A DNA stretch of 64,000 bases from Flavobacteriaceae bacterium (GCA_947488595.1 CANKZI010000002.1:62001-126000); one strand, 5' to 3'. Counted from the stretch's first letter, positions 33,413 through 43,187 are shown. Notes: generated by a model from the sequence alone, not told the origin. Made by a program: numbers and translations.

Positions 33413-35071
33413 ATGTGGAAAAGCCATCCTAAAGCCTTACCGTTTTTATTCTTATCCGAAATGTGGGAACGTTTTGGTTACTATTTAATGATAGGGATTT
33501 TTACACTCTATCTCAAAGATGTTGAAGCTGGTTTTGCCATGACCGAAAAAGAAGCCGCTGACCTCTATGGTACTTTTATTGCCTTGGTTTTCTTGACCCC
33601 TTTTATAGGTGGTTTGGTTGCTGATCGGTATTTGGGCTATCGCAAATCAATTGTAATTGGTGGCATCCTTATGGGAATTGGCTATTTTATGATGGGCATT
33701 CACGACATCACTTCACTTTACATTGCAATGACTTTTGTCATCGTGGGTAATGGTTTTTTTAAACCCAATATCTCAACGCTTTTAGGTAATTTTTATTCAA
33801 AAGAAGAATACAAAGACAAGAAAGATGAAGGTTACAATATTTTTTATATGGGTATCAATGTAGGGGCTTTTATCTGTAATTTTTTTGGTGCCGCTTTGCA
33901 AATACTACTCGGCTGGCAATATGCTTTTATGGCAGCAGGTGTAGGTATGTTCATTGGTGTTTCGGTATTTCTTTTAGGAACAAAACACTATACTGGTTAT
34001 GACCAAAAAAAAGGTACACAAGAGGGCGATATGCCTTTTTATAAAATTGTACTTTTTATCCTCTTACCATCTGTGGTTTTCGGATTGATCGGATGGTTCT
34101 TAAAAGGAGTAACTTCAGAAACCAATACCAACAGTGCCATTTTTGGATCCGACAGTACCGATGCTTTTATTTTTGCTTGTATTCCGGTGATCTTTTTTTA
34201 TGCTAGTTTGTATTTCAAAGCAAAACCAGACGATAAAAGACCGATTGGCGCTTTACTCTCTATTTTTGCAGTCGTGATTTTATTTTGGGCAGTTTTCAAA
34301 CTCAATGGTTCTGCATTAACGACTTGGGCAGACCGTTATACCGATAGGGAGTTAACAGGAACTACACAAAAGGTTTTTTCGGCATTGGCACAATCCAAAG
34401 AAGTTTCTTATACCAAAGCATCAACCGAATTGTATGATGCCAGTTTTCGATTGCAAAAAGCAGATGGCGTAGTTCAAAAAACTGTCGATTATCCCGTTTA
34501 TTTTCGGAATGTTGCCAAAGAAAAATTGCCTGCCGAAGGCGCTAGCGTTTCGCTTTGGGCAACCAGTTTAAGTCAATCCATCAATCCGGGTTGGGTGATT
34601 ATTTTGACACCTTTGATTGTCGCGTTTTTTACTTTTTTAAGAAACAGAAAAAAAGAGCCTTCAACGCCAACAAAAATAGCTTTTGGATTATTAATTTCTG
34701 CTTTATCGGTTTTGGTAATGGTTGCTGCCGTAAAAATGGGTGGCAACGGATCAGAAAAGGTATCCGTGTGGTGGTTGGTCGCCAATTATGGTATTATTAC
34801 GATTGGCGAATTGTTCCTTAGTCCCATGGGATTATCGGTCGTTTCTAAACTAAGTCCAACAAATATTACTTCTTTAATGATGGGCGGTTGGTTTTTATCG
34901 ACTTCAATCGGTAACAAATTAAGTGGTGTTTTGGCAAGCATGTGGGATACTTATGACAATAAAACCGATTTTTTTTGGGTCAATTTCGCACTGTTGCTTT
35001 TTGCTACAATGCTGATGTTTGCCTTATTAAAACAGTTGAATAAAGTAATGAATGAAAAAGGAATCAAATAA
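33413..35071 (+). CDS. POT family peptide transporter (second of three)
   Basis: 552 residues, helical membrane protein with SEMWERFGYYLMIGIF and FYMGINVGAFICNF, the helix 1 and helix 5 POT motifs. A large hydrophilic insertion at about 305-390 (TDRELTGTTQKVFSALAQSKE ... EGASVSLWATSLSQSINPGW), likely outside the membrane core, distinguishes it from its neighbours. It ends 2 nt before the start of the third copy, so translation is probably coupled. Substrate preference cannot be inferred. Confidence 0.93.
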   Translation: MWKSHPKALPFLFLSEMWERFGYYLMIGIFTLYLKDVEAGFAMTEKEAADLYGTFIALVFLTPFIGGLVADRYLGYRKSIVIGGILMGIGYFMMGIHDITSLYIAMTFVIVGNGFFKPNISTLLGNFYSKEEYKDKKDEGYNIFYMGINVGAFICNFFGAALQILLGWQYAFMAAGVGMFIGVSVFLLGTKHYTGYDQKKGTQEGDMPFYKIVLFILLPSVVFGLIGWFLKGVTSETNTNSAIFGSDSTDAFIFACIPVIFFYASLYFKAKPDDKRPIGALLSIFAVVILFWAVFKLNGSALTTWADRYTDRELTGTTQKVFSALAQSKEVSYTKASTELYDASFRLQKADGVVQKTVDYPVYFRNVAKEKLPAEGASVSLWATSLSQSINPGWVIILTPLIVAFFTFLRNRKKEPSTPTKIAFGLLISALSVLVMVAAVKMGGNGSEKVSVWWLVANYGIITIGELFLSPMGLSVVSKLSPTNITSLMMGGWFLSTSIGNKLSGVLASMWDTYDNKTDFFWVNFALLLFATMLMFALLKQLNKVMNEKGIK

Positions 35072-35073
35072 AT

Positions 35074-36585
35074 ATGGAACAAAATCTAACAATAGATCAA
35101 ATACAGAACTTTAAAGGTAAATATCCAAAACAATTGTGGTATTTGTTTTTTAGCGAAATGTGGGAACGATTCAGTTTCTATGGCATGCGTGGTATGTTGT
35201 ATGTTTTTATGACCAATCAATTGCTCATGAAAGATACAGATGCCAATTTGCAATACGGAGCAACACAAGCTTGGGTTTATGCGTTTACTTTTATTGGAGG
35301 CCTTTTTGCTGACAAAATTTTTGGTTTTAGAAAATCGCTTTTTTGGGGCGGATTATTGATGATTGTTGGAAGTGTAATTCTTGCCATTCATCCTAAAGAG
35401 TTCTTTTTTATTGGTGTGAGTTTCACAATCGTTGGGACAGGTTTCTTTAAGCCAAATATTTCCTCCATGGTTGGAAAACTATATAAAGATGAGGACAACA
35501 GAAGAGATGCCGGATTTTCCTTATTCTATGCCGGAGTAAATTTAGGCGCTTTGATTGGCGGTTATATTTGTATAGCCGTTGCAAATGGAAATCTTTGGAC
35601 CTCTTTTGTACCCGAAAATTTAAGATGGAATTATGCTTTTGGTTTTGCTTCAATAGTCATGATTATTAGTTTGTTAACTTTTATTCAAACTCAAAAAAGT
35701 CTTGGTGATATTGGACTTTCACCGTTGGCACATTTTAACGAAAATAAAAGAAAAGCTTTAGAGTATGCTACTTATATAGGTTCAATTCTAATTATTCCAA
35801 TCATAATGATAATGGTTTCCAATACCGTTTATACAGATTACTTCATGTATATTATTGGTCCAGCTTCTATTATTTATTTATTGTATGAAATGAGAAGTTT
35901 CAGTTTATCAGAAAATAAAAAATTAGTTGCGGCAGTAATTTTCATGTTGTTTTCAGTTATTTTTTGGGCATTTTTTGAACAGAGTGGCGGCTCTTTAAGT
36001 GCGTTCGCAGTCAATAATTTAAACAACACAATGTTTGGTGTCGAATTAGATCCAAATGGCGTTAACAATTCAGCCAATTCACTTTTTGTAATCGCCTTTG
36101 CCGCTTTACTGGGAATTGTATGGCTTTGGATGAGCAAAAGAAAAATTGAACCCAACACAATAGTAAAATTTGGTTTAGCATTTTTGTTTTTGGCCGGAGG
36201 ATTTTATGTTTTTTATTATACAAAATTCTTTGCAGATGAGTTTGGTAAAACATCATTGGGATTATTTACATTCGGCTGGTTTATTATTACATTTGGTGAA
36301 TTGTGTTTGTCGCCCATCGGAATGTCAGCGATGACCAAACTTTCTCCCCAAAAAACGCAAGCCGTCGTAATGGGAATGTGGTTTTTGGCTAGTGCATACG
36401 GTCAATATTTTGCTGGATTATTGGGAGCCAACATTGCTGAAGCATCCGAAAATGCCTCTAGTATGGACAAACTTATTGTGTATGCAGATGGATACAAACA
36501 ACTAGCCCTTTACGCACTAATCGCTGGCGTGGTGCTAATCATCATTTCACCTTTTGTGAAAAAATTAATGCAAGAAGTAAAATAA
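35074..36585 (+). CDS. POT family peptide transporter (third of three)
   Basis: 503 residues, the shortest and most standard of the three: SEMWERFSFYGMRGMLYVFM in helix 1, GTGFFKPNISSMVGKLY and SLFYAGVNLGALIGGY in the central region, FFEQSGGSLSAF late in the protein. Probably imports short peptides with protons. It starts 2 nt after the preceding POT stop. Two thioredoxin-fold genes follow on the same strand after 50 bp. Confidence 0.93.
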   Translation: MEQNLTIDQIQNFKGKYPKQLWYLFFSEMWERFSFYGMRGMLYVFMTNQLLMKDTDANLQYGATQAWVYAFTFIGGLFADKIFGFRKSLFWGGLLMIVGSVILAIHPKEFFFIGVSFTIVGTGFFKPNISSMVGKLYKDEDNRRDAGFSLFYAGVNLGALIGGYICIAVANGNLWTSFVPENLRWNYAFGFASIVMIISLLTFIQTQKSLGDIGLSPLAHFNENKRKALEYATYIGSILIIPIIMIMVSNTVYTDYFMYIIGPASIIYLLYEMRSFSLSENKKLVAAVIFMLFSVIFWAFFEQSGGSLSAFAVNNLNNTMFGVELDPNGVNNSANSLFVIAFAALLGIVWLWMSKRKIEPNTIVKFGLAFLFLAGGFYVFYYTKFFADEFGKTSLGLFTFGWFIITFGELCLSPIGMSAMTKLSPQKTQAVVMGMWFLASAYGQYFAGLLGANIAEASENASSMDKLIVYADGYKQLALYALIAGVVLIIISPFVKKLMQEVK

Positions 36586-36635
36586 ATTACTAAATTTCGA
36601 CCTACAATTTGAATTCAATTTTAAAAAAATGCATC

Positions 36636-37088
36636 ATGAAAAGATTATTAATTGTCCTTTTTGTATTTACTGCAACTCTAACTGCCACTGCACAAGAAAT
36701 CAAATGGATGACCATTGACGAAGCGTTGGCTGCACAGAAAAAAACACCAAAGCCTATTTTTATGGATGTTTATACCGATTGGTGTGGCCCATGCAAAATG
36801 TTAGATAAAAAAACATTTCAAGATAAAAAAGTTGTTGATTTGATTTCAGCCAATTATTACGCGGTAAAATTCAACGCCGAAGGCAATTCGGAAGTGAATT
36901 ATAAAGGTATAAAATATGCAAATGCCGCTTTTGTTGAAGGTCAAAAAGGCAGAAACAGCGCACATGATTTTGGAAAATTTCTAAAATTACAAGGCTATCC
37001 AACCATGGTTGTTTTTGATGCCAAAGGCGAAATTGCCAAAAGTATTGTAGGATTTCGTTCAGCCGAAGAATTGTTGACAGAATTATAA
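36636..37088 (+). CDS. Exported thioredoxin-fold protein (CGPC)
   Basis: 150 residues from ATG 36636; an earlier TTG start is not supported by the signal peptide. MKRLLIVLFVFTATLTATAQ is a signal peptide. The active site is TDWCGPCKMLDKKTF at about 44-50, the canonical thioredoxin CGPC, and the cis-Pro region GYPTMVVF is near residue 127. It probably reduces or maintains thiols in the periplasm. The neighbouring 37114 gene has the same layout, so the two are likely tandem paralogues. Confidence 0.88.
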   Translation: MKRLLIVLFVFTATLTATAQEIKWMTIDEALAAQKKTPKPIFMDVYTDWCGPCKMLDKKTFQDKKVVDLISANYYAVKFNAEGNSEVNYKGIKYANAAFVEGQKGRNSAHDFGKFLKLQGYPTMVVFDAKGEIAKSIVGFRSAEELLTEL

Positions 37089-37113
37089 TTTAACAAACTA
37101 AAACCACAATGTC

Positions 37114-37575
37114 ATGAAAAAAATATTTATTGTATTGCTTTTATTTTCAGCTTCTATCACTGCAACTGCACAAGAAGCAAAATGGTTTACCGATGCCAAC
37201 GAAGCGGCTACTATAGCTATAAAAACCAAGAAACCGTTATTGTTCTTTTTTACCGGAAGTGATTGGTGTGGTTGGTGCATCAAGTTGCAAAAAGAAGTAT
37301 TGCTCACACCCGAATTTGTACAATGGGCCGAGAAAAACGTGGTTTTGGTTGAGCTGGATTTTCCCAAAAGAAAAGCTTTGTCGCCCGAATTGACCAAACA
37401 AAACAACGATTTGCAACAGATGTTTGCCGTAAGAGGTTATCCAACAATTTGGTTCGTGCAACCTTCTAAAAAAGATGGAAAAGTAGCTTTTGAACAATTA
37501 GGAAGTACAGGTTATGTTGCTGGTGGTCCACAAAAATGGATTGAAGGTGCCGAAAGTATTATCAAGAAAAAGTAG
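37114..37575 (+). CDS. Exported thioredoxin-fold protein (CGWC)
   Basis: 153 residues with signal peptide MKKIFIVLLLFSASITATAQ, almost the same signal as the preceding protein. The active site is GSDWCGWCIKLQKEV at about 48-51 (CGWC, as in the thioredoxin_7 group), with the cis-Pro segment GYPTIWFV at about 109. A periplasmic disulfide oxidoreductase is likely. The 142 bp between this gene and the convergent comEC contain no clear terminator. Confidence 0.88.
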   Translation: MKKIFIVLLLFSASITATAQEAKWFTDANEAATIAIKTKKPLLFFFTGSDWCGWCIKLQKEVLLTPEFVQWAEKNVVLVELDFPKRKALSPELTKQNNDLQQMFAVRGYPTIWFVQPSKKDGKVAFEQLGSTGYVAGGPQKWIEGAESIIKKK

Positions 37576-37717
37576 TTTTTGTGCTTAATGCCGACAGAAA
37601 TATGGCTTTGTTTACTGCTTCGATTTTAAAATTTAATAGGCTTGTTGCGTTATGTACACGATGCAAAAAAAATGAAAAATCGCGCGATTTATTGATTAAA
37701 TTTTATGCGCTTTCAGT

Positions 37718-39754
37718 TCATTCCAATTTGTAAAATCCCTTTTCACCAGTGGCATGAAATGGTATTTTTTCTTTTTCGCAAGTGGCCTTCCAAAGCGCAA
37801 CATATGATTTAAAATTTGACCCGTCAGCAACCACCACCTTCGGTTTTCGATCGTTTAGAAACCGCTTCAAATTGACCTTAGGTGATTGTATTAGCACAAC
37901 AATATCGGCATTGTTTTTTTTCGGATAGACACACAAACTGTCAATCATAAGTATTTTTTTATCATTAAAAAAGAATACATTTTTTAATGCTTTTTTTTGC
38001 TTCATTTTACTAAAATTAGCCACCAAATAAGTTGTCAAATTTTGTTGTACAAATGGATTATTTAAAATGGTATCATGTCCATAAATCGTAACCTCTTTTC
38101 CGATGCGGTCGGTAATCAAAGAACTATTTTTAATGTCAAAAACGATCCATTCTCTTCGTCGTTCGTTTTCATATTGTATGTGTAGCAAACCAATTTGAAA
38201 TAAAAGAACACAAAAAGATGCAAAAATAAAACGATTAAAATTTGGTTTCTCGAACCAAAGTACAATCCCAATTAGCAACAGATACAAGCTGATTAGTAAA
38301 TACGAATGCAACGGAATGTCTTTGATCACAAACGTTTCAAACGAAGCGATGGTGCTGATAATTTTGTTTAATAAATGCACCATCCATTCTAGTAATGCTA
38401 ACGGATAAGTGAGCATACAATCAAATGCTGCCAAAATCATAACAAAAACCCCAACAGCCATAATGGCGCCGAGTGCAGGCAAAATAATTAAATTGGTTAT
38501 AAAAAATAGTCCTGGAAATTGATGAAAATAGTAAATGCTTAAAGGCAAGGTGCCAATTTGTGCGGCAAAAGATACCGTAAGAATGTTCCAAAAATAGCGA
38601 ATGATTTTATTTTGCGGACTCCAAATCCTAGTAATTAACGGCTGTAGCCAAAGAATAAAAAACAGTGAAATATAGCTCAATTGAAATCCAATGTCAAACA
38701 AAAACGACGGCTCAACCAATAAAATCAAAAGTATCGAAACTGTTAATGTATGAAAAATATTGGTTTCTCTTTTTAAGTACATACCAACCGCAATAAAGCA
38801 AAACATAGTCACAGAGCGCAAAACAGAAGGTGATAGTCCGGAAATAAAGGCAAAAATCCACAACGAAAAAAAGACAACTAGCAACCGAAAAAAGTTCCAT
38901 CTATTATTTTTAGGAAAGCGTGATAACAAAAAATGGAGAAACAATAAAATAAAACCTACATGCAAGCCGGAAACCGAAAGAATGTGAACGGCCCCTGCAT
39001 ATTGATAATCTTGAACGATGGCTTTGGAAATGTCTTGTTGCTGGCCTAAAATTAAGGCGATAATGACAGGTAAATCGATTTTGTTGAAGTCACTTTTTTC
39101 AAGATTATTAATGATTTTATTGCGTAGTTTTGCAGCATAATAACGCGGATTTTTAGCCGTATTTTCTCCTATTTTAATTTGGTTTTCTTTAATATATAGT
39201 TGGGCAAAAATCGACTTTTGCGACAAATATTGTCCGTAATCAAATTGATTGGGATTTTTTGGAGGCTGGTGTTTCACGATTTTGGCCTCAAAATTTAAAT
39301 AACTGCCAATTTCAAAGCTAGAAGACAAATTTGTTTTTTTGATATTAACCAATATTTTCCCTGTACTTTTTTTCCTATCAATTTTTTTTACCGAAGCAAT
39401 ATAGCGTTGATTGAATGTGGTGTTTTTTAGTTTTTCATCCAGCCTTAATTCGATGGTATGCAACGTTTCTGGTGATTTGCATTGGCGTAGGTAATGGTGC
39501 TTTTTAAGGTTTTCAGAATGCGCAATTTGTGTTGCTGTACCTATACAAAACGATAAAGAATACACTAGAATTAAAAAGTATGATTTTTTCTGGAAGTTTT
39601 TTATTGTATAAAAATACAAACCAATCAGCATCGTAAGTAAAACAAAAGTGCTAATGCCCACAATTAAGATAGAAGGCTTAATCCAAAAAGCCATCACAAT
39701 ACCCAAAACAAAGCAGATGGTAATTCTCGTTAATGGAAACTGAAATGCTTTCAT
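37718..39754 (-). CDS. comEC: ComEC/Rec2 family DNA-uptake membrane protein
   Basis: 678 residues. ComEC is the inner-membrane channel for single-stranded DNA in natural transformation. N-terminal membrane helices are followed by a DUF4131/OB-like domain (about 95-195) and the Competence domain with HILSVSGLHVGFILLFLHFLL (about 250) and its multiple helices to about 510. The C-terminal soluble part (about 540-678) occupies the place of the metallo-beta-lactamase-like domain but shows no HxHxDH motif. A terminator lies just before the start codon, so a nearby promoter is expected but not seen. Confidence 0.9.
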   Translation of the reverse strand: MKAFQFPLTRITICFVLGIVMAFWIKPSILIVGISTFVLLTMLIGLYFYTIKNFQKKSYFLILVYSLSFCIGTATQIAHSENLKKHHYLRQCKSPETLHTIELRLDEKLKNTTFNQRYIASVKKIDRKKSTGKILVNIKKTNLSSSFEIGSYLNFEAKIVKHQPPKNPNQFDYGQYLSQKSIFAQLYIKENQIKIGENTAKNPRYYAAKLRNKIINNLEKSDFNKIDLPVIIALILGQQQDISKAIVQDYQYAGAVHILSVSGLHVGFILLFLHFLLSRFPKNNRWNFFRLLVVFFSLWIFAFISGLSPSVLRSVTMFCFIAVGMYLKRETNIFHTLTVSILLILLVEPSFLFDIGFQLSYISLFFILWLQPLITRIWSPQNKIIRYFWNILTVSFAAQIGTLPLSIYYFHQFPGLFFITNLIILPALGAIMAVGVFVMILAAFDCMLTYPLALLEWMVHLLNKIISTIASFETFVIKDIPLHSYLLISLYLLLIGIVLWFEKPNFNRFIFASFCVLLFQIGLLHIQYENERRREWIVFDIKNSSLITDRIGKEVTIYGHDTILNNPFVQQNLTTYLVANFSKMKQKKALKNVFFFNDKKILMIDSLCVYPKKNNADIVVLIQSPKVNLKRFLNDRKPKVVVADGSNFKSYVALWKATCEKEKIPFHATGEKGFYKLE

Positions 39755-39771
39755 AGAATTACAATTTAAAA

Positions 39772-39791
39772 AAAGGAGCCGAAGCTCCTTT
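39772..39791 (-). terminator. Rho-independent terminator upstream of comEC
   Basis: aaaggagc-cgaa-gctccttt is an 8-bp stem with a stable tetraloop; read on the minus strand it is followed by a run of T. It is 236 bp after the NlpC/P60 stop. The stretch 39792-40027 between them has no reading frame and may be a long 3' UTR or a small RNA. Confidence 0.85.
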
Positions 39792-40027
39792 CAAAACAAG
39801 CATGATAACCCCGTTATATAAAAAGCAAAAAGTTTTGTGTACTCAAGTTGAATAATTAATTTGACTATGTGGCATATAGTTTTTAAATACTAAACTATTT
39901 TGCGATTTTTATATATGTAAATTTAAATTGTTTGTGCAACAAGTGGTTACGGCTTTTCCGTAAAAAATGTTAATTGAAAATTCGGTAAAAAATAAAGCTA
40001 AGAAATGTTCTTTATTACGCTGTAATC

Positions 40028-40711
40028 TTAAAAAGAATGGATTACGCGATTGACTTGAGCAAAGGTTCTTTTGTAGTAAGGTTCTTTTGTTGACGAAATT
40101 ATTACGCCACTTTGCGTTGAAGAATGTATGAATTTTATCTCATCTTCCAAAATTTCGACAACCATTCCGACATGATTAATCACGCTTCTACCGTTGGTTT
40201 TAAAGAAAATAAGGTCGCCAGTTTGAATGTCTTTTTGATCCAATTTTTTGCCCACTTTTGCCATGTCATTAGAACTTCGTGGTAATTTAATATCAAAAAG
40301 ATTAAAAACAGCTGTTACCATTCCAGAACAATCCATTCCTGAAGTTGTCGTCCCGCCACCACGGTAATTAACGCCCAAAAACCCCATAGCATTGTTGATC
40401 ATTTGTGTACCAATATAATTCCCAATTGGTGATAAAATTAAATCATTATCTTCCTTCTCGTTAATGATGCTTTTTTTAGATTTAACACTTGGAGCAACTC
40501 TTGTTGGTTTTACCTCTTTAGGTTTTGAATCAGTAGCAGCAATTAACTTGGAATTGTCTTTTTTTATTTCAATATTTTTTATTTCGCTTGGTTTTTGATA
40601 AACCCCTTTTTTAACCGCTTCATTTTTGGATGTTATAATTTGACTGTAACCAAAAGTAGTTGTCAGTAGCAGGATTAAAACGAAATAATGTTGAATTTTT
40701 ATAGCAGGCAT
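40028..40711 (-). CDS. NlpC/P60 (C40) family cell-wall peptidase
   Basis: 227 residues. The signal peptide is MPAIKIQHYFVLILLLTTTFGYSQ, followed by a basic low-complexity linker (about 25-85, rich in Lys, Glu and Ser) and the catalytic domain. The Cys is in GMDCSGMVTAVF (about 125), the His in VINHVGMVVEI (about 177) and a second His in FIHSSTQSGV (about 192), the C40 triad. Such enzymes cut peptidoglycan stem peptides. It has a candidate promoter at 40847-40854 and is transcribed independently of lpxB. Confidence 0.9.
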   Translation of the reverse strand: MPAIKIQHYFVLILLLTTTFGYSQIITSKNEAVKKGVYQKPSEIKNIEIKKDNSKLIAATDSKPKEVKPTRVAPSVKSKKSIINEKEDNDLILSPIGNYIGTQMINNAMGFLGVNYRGGGTTTSGMDCSGMVTAVFNLFDIKLPRSSNDMAKVGKKLDQKDIQTGDLIFFKTNGRSVINHVGMVVEILEDEIKFIHSSTQSGVIISSTKEPYYKRTFAQVNRVIHSF

Positions 40712-40846
40712 ATTTTATCTTTTATTTTTGAAGCAAAAACAAAATGGTCTTCGCTATTAGATTTATTAATAAAATCTATTGAAATTACAAAAGGAATAGG
40801 AATAGCATAACGCTTTTCAACAACCTGTTATTATAATTTTGAATGG

Positions 40847-40854
40847 CAAATTTA
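40847..40854 (-). promoter_or_regulatory. -7 promoter element upstream of the NlpC/P60 gene
   Basis: On the minus strand TAAATTTG matches TAnnTTTG. The leader to the ATG at 40711 would be about 130 nt. No clear -33 box is visible. Confidence 0.35.
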
Positions 40855-40987
40855 CTAAAAAAGTAAAAAAAACCGCTAATAATATTCTTAAAATTTGTTT
40901 ATAATTTTCAAAAAGCCGTCAGATTGCAATATATAATTGCAGTCAAACTATTAGTTGTTAGTGTTTTATAATTAAAAACAAAATGCT

Positions 40988-42103
40988 TTATTTTTTCAAG
41001 TTGTCAACAATCAAATGAGCCGTTTTTTGGCTTGCGCCGATGCCACCAAGTCGTGTTTCTAAAGCATCAAACTGCTCTAGCATCCATTTTCTTCGGTCAG
41101 TTGTTAAAATCAAAGTCAATTCGGTTTTAATACGTTTTTTATTACACTCATTTTGAATCAATTCGGTCACAATCGGAGCATCCATAATTAAATTAACCAA
41201 TGAGATATATTTTAGTGTAATGATTCTTTTTGCAATTTGATAAGAAGCCCAACTGCCTTTATAACAAACCACTTCGGGCACTTTAAACAATGCTGTTTCA
41301 AGAGTTGCCGTTCCAGAAGTAACCAAAGCGGCTTCGGCATTCCGAAGTAAATCATAAGTTCTATTGGCGATGAACTTGATATTATTACTTTTTAAAAACG
41401 GTGCATACAGTTCAAAATCTTGACTTGGCGCACCGGCAATTACAAATTGATGCGACTTAAAATCAGGCGCCACACTAAGCATCAATTCCAACATTTTTGT
41501 AATTTCTTGCTTTCGACTTCCGGGCAAAATGGCTATTATGGGTTTTTCTTCTAATTCGTTATCAGATAAAAAAACAGCGCGATCAATTGGTTTTTGATTG
41601 TGAATGGCATCAATCAGAGGATGGCCAACAAAATCAACTGAAAAGCCATGCTTTTTTTCGTAGAATTCTTTTTCAAAAGGCAAAATTACATACAATTTGT
41701 CAAAATCTCGCTTGATGTCTTTTATCCTATTTTCTTTCCAAGCCCAAATTTGAGGCGAAATATAATAGTGCGTTTTCATTCGCAATTGCTTGGCCCATTT
41801 GGCAATGCGCATATTGAAACCAGGATAGTCAATAAAAACAATCACGTCAGGTTGAAACGCCAATATATCGGTTTTACAATATTTTATGTTACTAAAAATG
41901 GTCTTTAAATTGAAAACCACTTCAGCAAATCCCATAAATGCCAATTCGCGGTAGTGTTTTACCAAAGTACCGCCAACTTGTTGCATCAAATCGCCTCCCC
42001 AAAACCTGATTTCGGCTTGCGGATCTTCAATATACAGCGATTTCATCAAATTGGAACCATGCAAATCCCCCGAAGCTTCTCCAGCAATAATATAATATTT
42101 CAT
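40988..42103 (-). CDS. lpxB: Lipid-A-disaccharide synthase
   Basis: 371 residues, glycosyltransferase family 19. It joins UDP-2,3-diacylglucosamine and lipid X to form the lipid A disaccharide at the inner membrane. The N-terminal YIIAGEASGDLHGSNLMKSL is diagnostic, followed by FIDYPGFNMRIAKWAK and YYISPQIWAWKENRIK, the sugar-binding and membrane-contact region. The C-terminal half has ILPGSRKQEI and SGTATLETALFKVPEVVCYK. It is the third gene of the surE unit on the minus strand, 30 bp after the small membrane protein. Confidence 0.95.
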   Translation of the reverse strand: MKYYIIAGEASGDLHGSNLMKSLYIEDPQAEIRFWGGDLMQQVGGTLVKHYRELAFMGFAEVVFNLKTIFSNIKYCKTDILAFQPDVIVFIDYPGFNMRIAKWAKQLRMKTHYYISPQIWAWKENRIKDIKRDFDKLYVILPFEKEFYEKKHGFSVDFVGHPLIDAIHNQKPIDRAVFLSDNELEEKPIIAILPGSRKQEITKMLELMLSVAPDFKSHQFVIAGAPSQDFELYAPFLKSNNIKFIANRTYDLLRNAEAALVTSGTATLETALFKVPEVVCYKGSWASYQIAKRIITLKYISLVNLIMDAPIVTELIQNECNKKRIKTELTLILTTDRRKWMLEQFDALETRLGGIGASQKTAHLIVDNLKK

Positions 42104-42133
42104 TCTAAAAAGTTCAAAATTCGTTATTCAAAA

Positions 42134-42406
42134 TCAAACATATAAAGTATAGACAGTCAAAATGATAGTGGCCAAAATTACGCCTCTAGCCATCAAGTCT
42201 TTCTTGTATTTTAGAAGCAAAAAGAAGATAAATAAATTAAATATGGCGCCCAAAGTGATTAATTTCCCTAATTTCCCTTCTGCCTTCAAAATTTGAATTC
42301 CTGAGACAAAAGTAAAATCGGTAAGCAAAACAATAAAAACATAACTGCCTAAAGCCGAAGCTGCCAATCCGATAAAAAAACCATACAACAAATCAATTTT
42401 ATTCAT
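42134..42406 (-). CDS. Small integral membrane protein between surE and lpxB
   Basis: 90 residues with three hydrophobic segments (about 6-31, 48-65 and 70-90), mostly helix with little outside the membrane. It lies 10 bp after surE and 30 bp before lpxB, so it is probably co-transcribed. Function not known; context suggests a link to envelope lipids, which is inference. Confidence 0.72.
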   Translation of the reverse strand: MNKIDLLYGFFIGLAASALGSYVFIVLLTDFTFVSGIQILKAEGKLGKLITLGAIFNLFIFFLLLKYKKDLMARGVILATIILTVYTLYV

Positions 42407-42416
42407 GTTTTTACTT

Positions 42417-43187
42417 TTACAAATTCCACGTATTCAATTCTTGTATGGCAAAATGCGCCGTCAAGTCAAATTGCACTGGCACAACTGAAACATAACCATG
42501 TTCCAAAGCCCATTCGTCGGTATCTTCGCCATGGTCTTGATTGACAAATTCGCCCGTTAACCAATAATAATTTTTGCCCTGCGGCGTTACTCTTTTGTCA
42601 AATTTTTCGACCCAAACTGCTTTTGCTTGGCGACAAATTTTTATTCCTTTGATGTCGTCTGCTTTGAGTTTCGGAAAATTCACATTCAAAACCACCCCTT
42701 TCGGAAGTCCGTTTTGCAAAACTTCTAACGCAATTTTTTTAACAAAAGTTTTCGTTGGTTCAAAATCGGCATTCCAATCATAATCAGATAACGAAAATCC
42801 AATCGCCGGAATCCCTTCGATTCCCGCTTCAACAGCCGCGCTCATTGTACCCGAATAAATCACATTAATCGACGAATTGGATCCGTGATTGATACCCGAA
42901 ACGCACAAATCAGGTTTTTGTTTCATGATTTCGTTCACCGCAAATTTCACGCAATCTACTGGTGTTCCCGAACAACTGTGCTCGATGATGGTCGCGTCTT
43001 TGGCCGAAATCTGATTCAAATACAAAGTATTGTTAATTGTAATAGCATGACCCGTTGCACTTTGGGGTTTGTCAGGCGCCACAACAATCACATCGCCGAT
43101 TTCCGACATGGTGGCAATTAAAGACCGAATGCCAGGCGCAGTAATGCCATCGTCATTGGTCACTAAAATAAGCGGTTTTTTTTTCAT
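42417..43187 (-). CDS. surE: 5'/3'-nucleotidase SurE
   Basis: 256 residues from ATG 43187 (MKKKPLILVTNDDGITAPG); the extension upstream has no family resemblance and reaches the dispersed repeat. SurE is a metal-dependent survival phosphatase for nucleotides. Motifs present are the metal-binding TNDDG at the N-terminus, SATGHAIT, and SGINHGSNSSINVIYSGTMSAA with the catalytic Asn-Gly pair. It opens a unit with a small membrane protein and lpxB. Confidence 0.94.
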   Translation of the reverse strand: MKKKPLILVTNDDGITAPGIRSLIATMSEIGDVIVVAPDKPQSATGHAITINNTLYLNQISAKDATIIEHSCSGTPVDCVKFAVNEIMKQKPDLCVSGINHGSNSSINVIYSGTMSAAVEAGIEGIPAIGFSLSDYDWNADFEPTKTFVKKIALEVLQNGLPKGVVLNVNFPKLKADDIKGIKICRQAKAVWVEKFDKRVTPQGKNYYWLTGEFVNQDHGEDTDEWALEHGYVSVVPVQFDLTAHFAIQELNTWNL

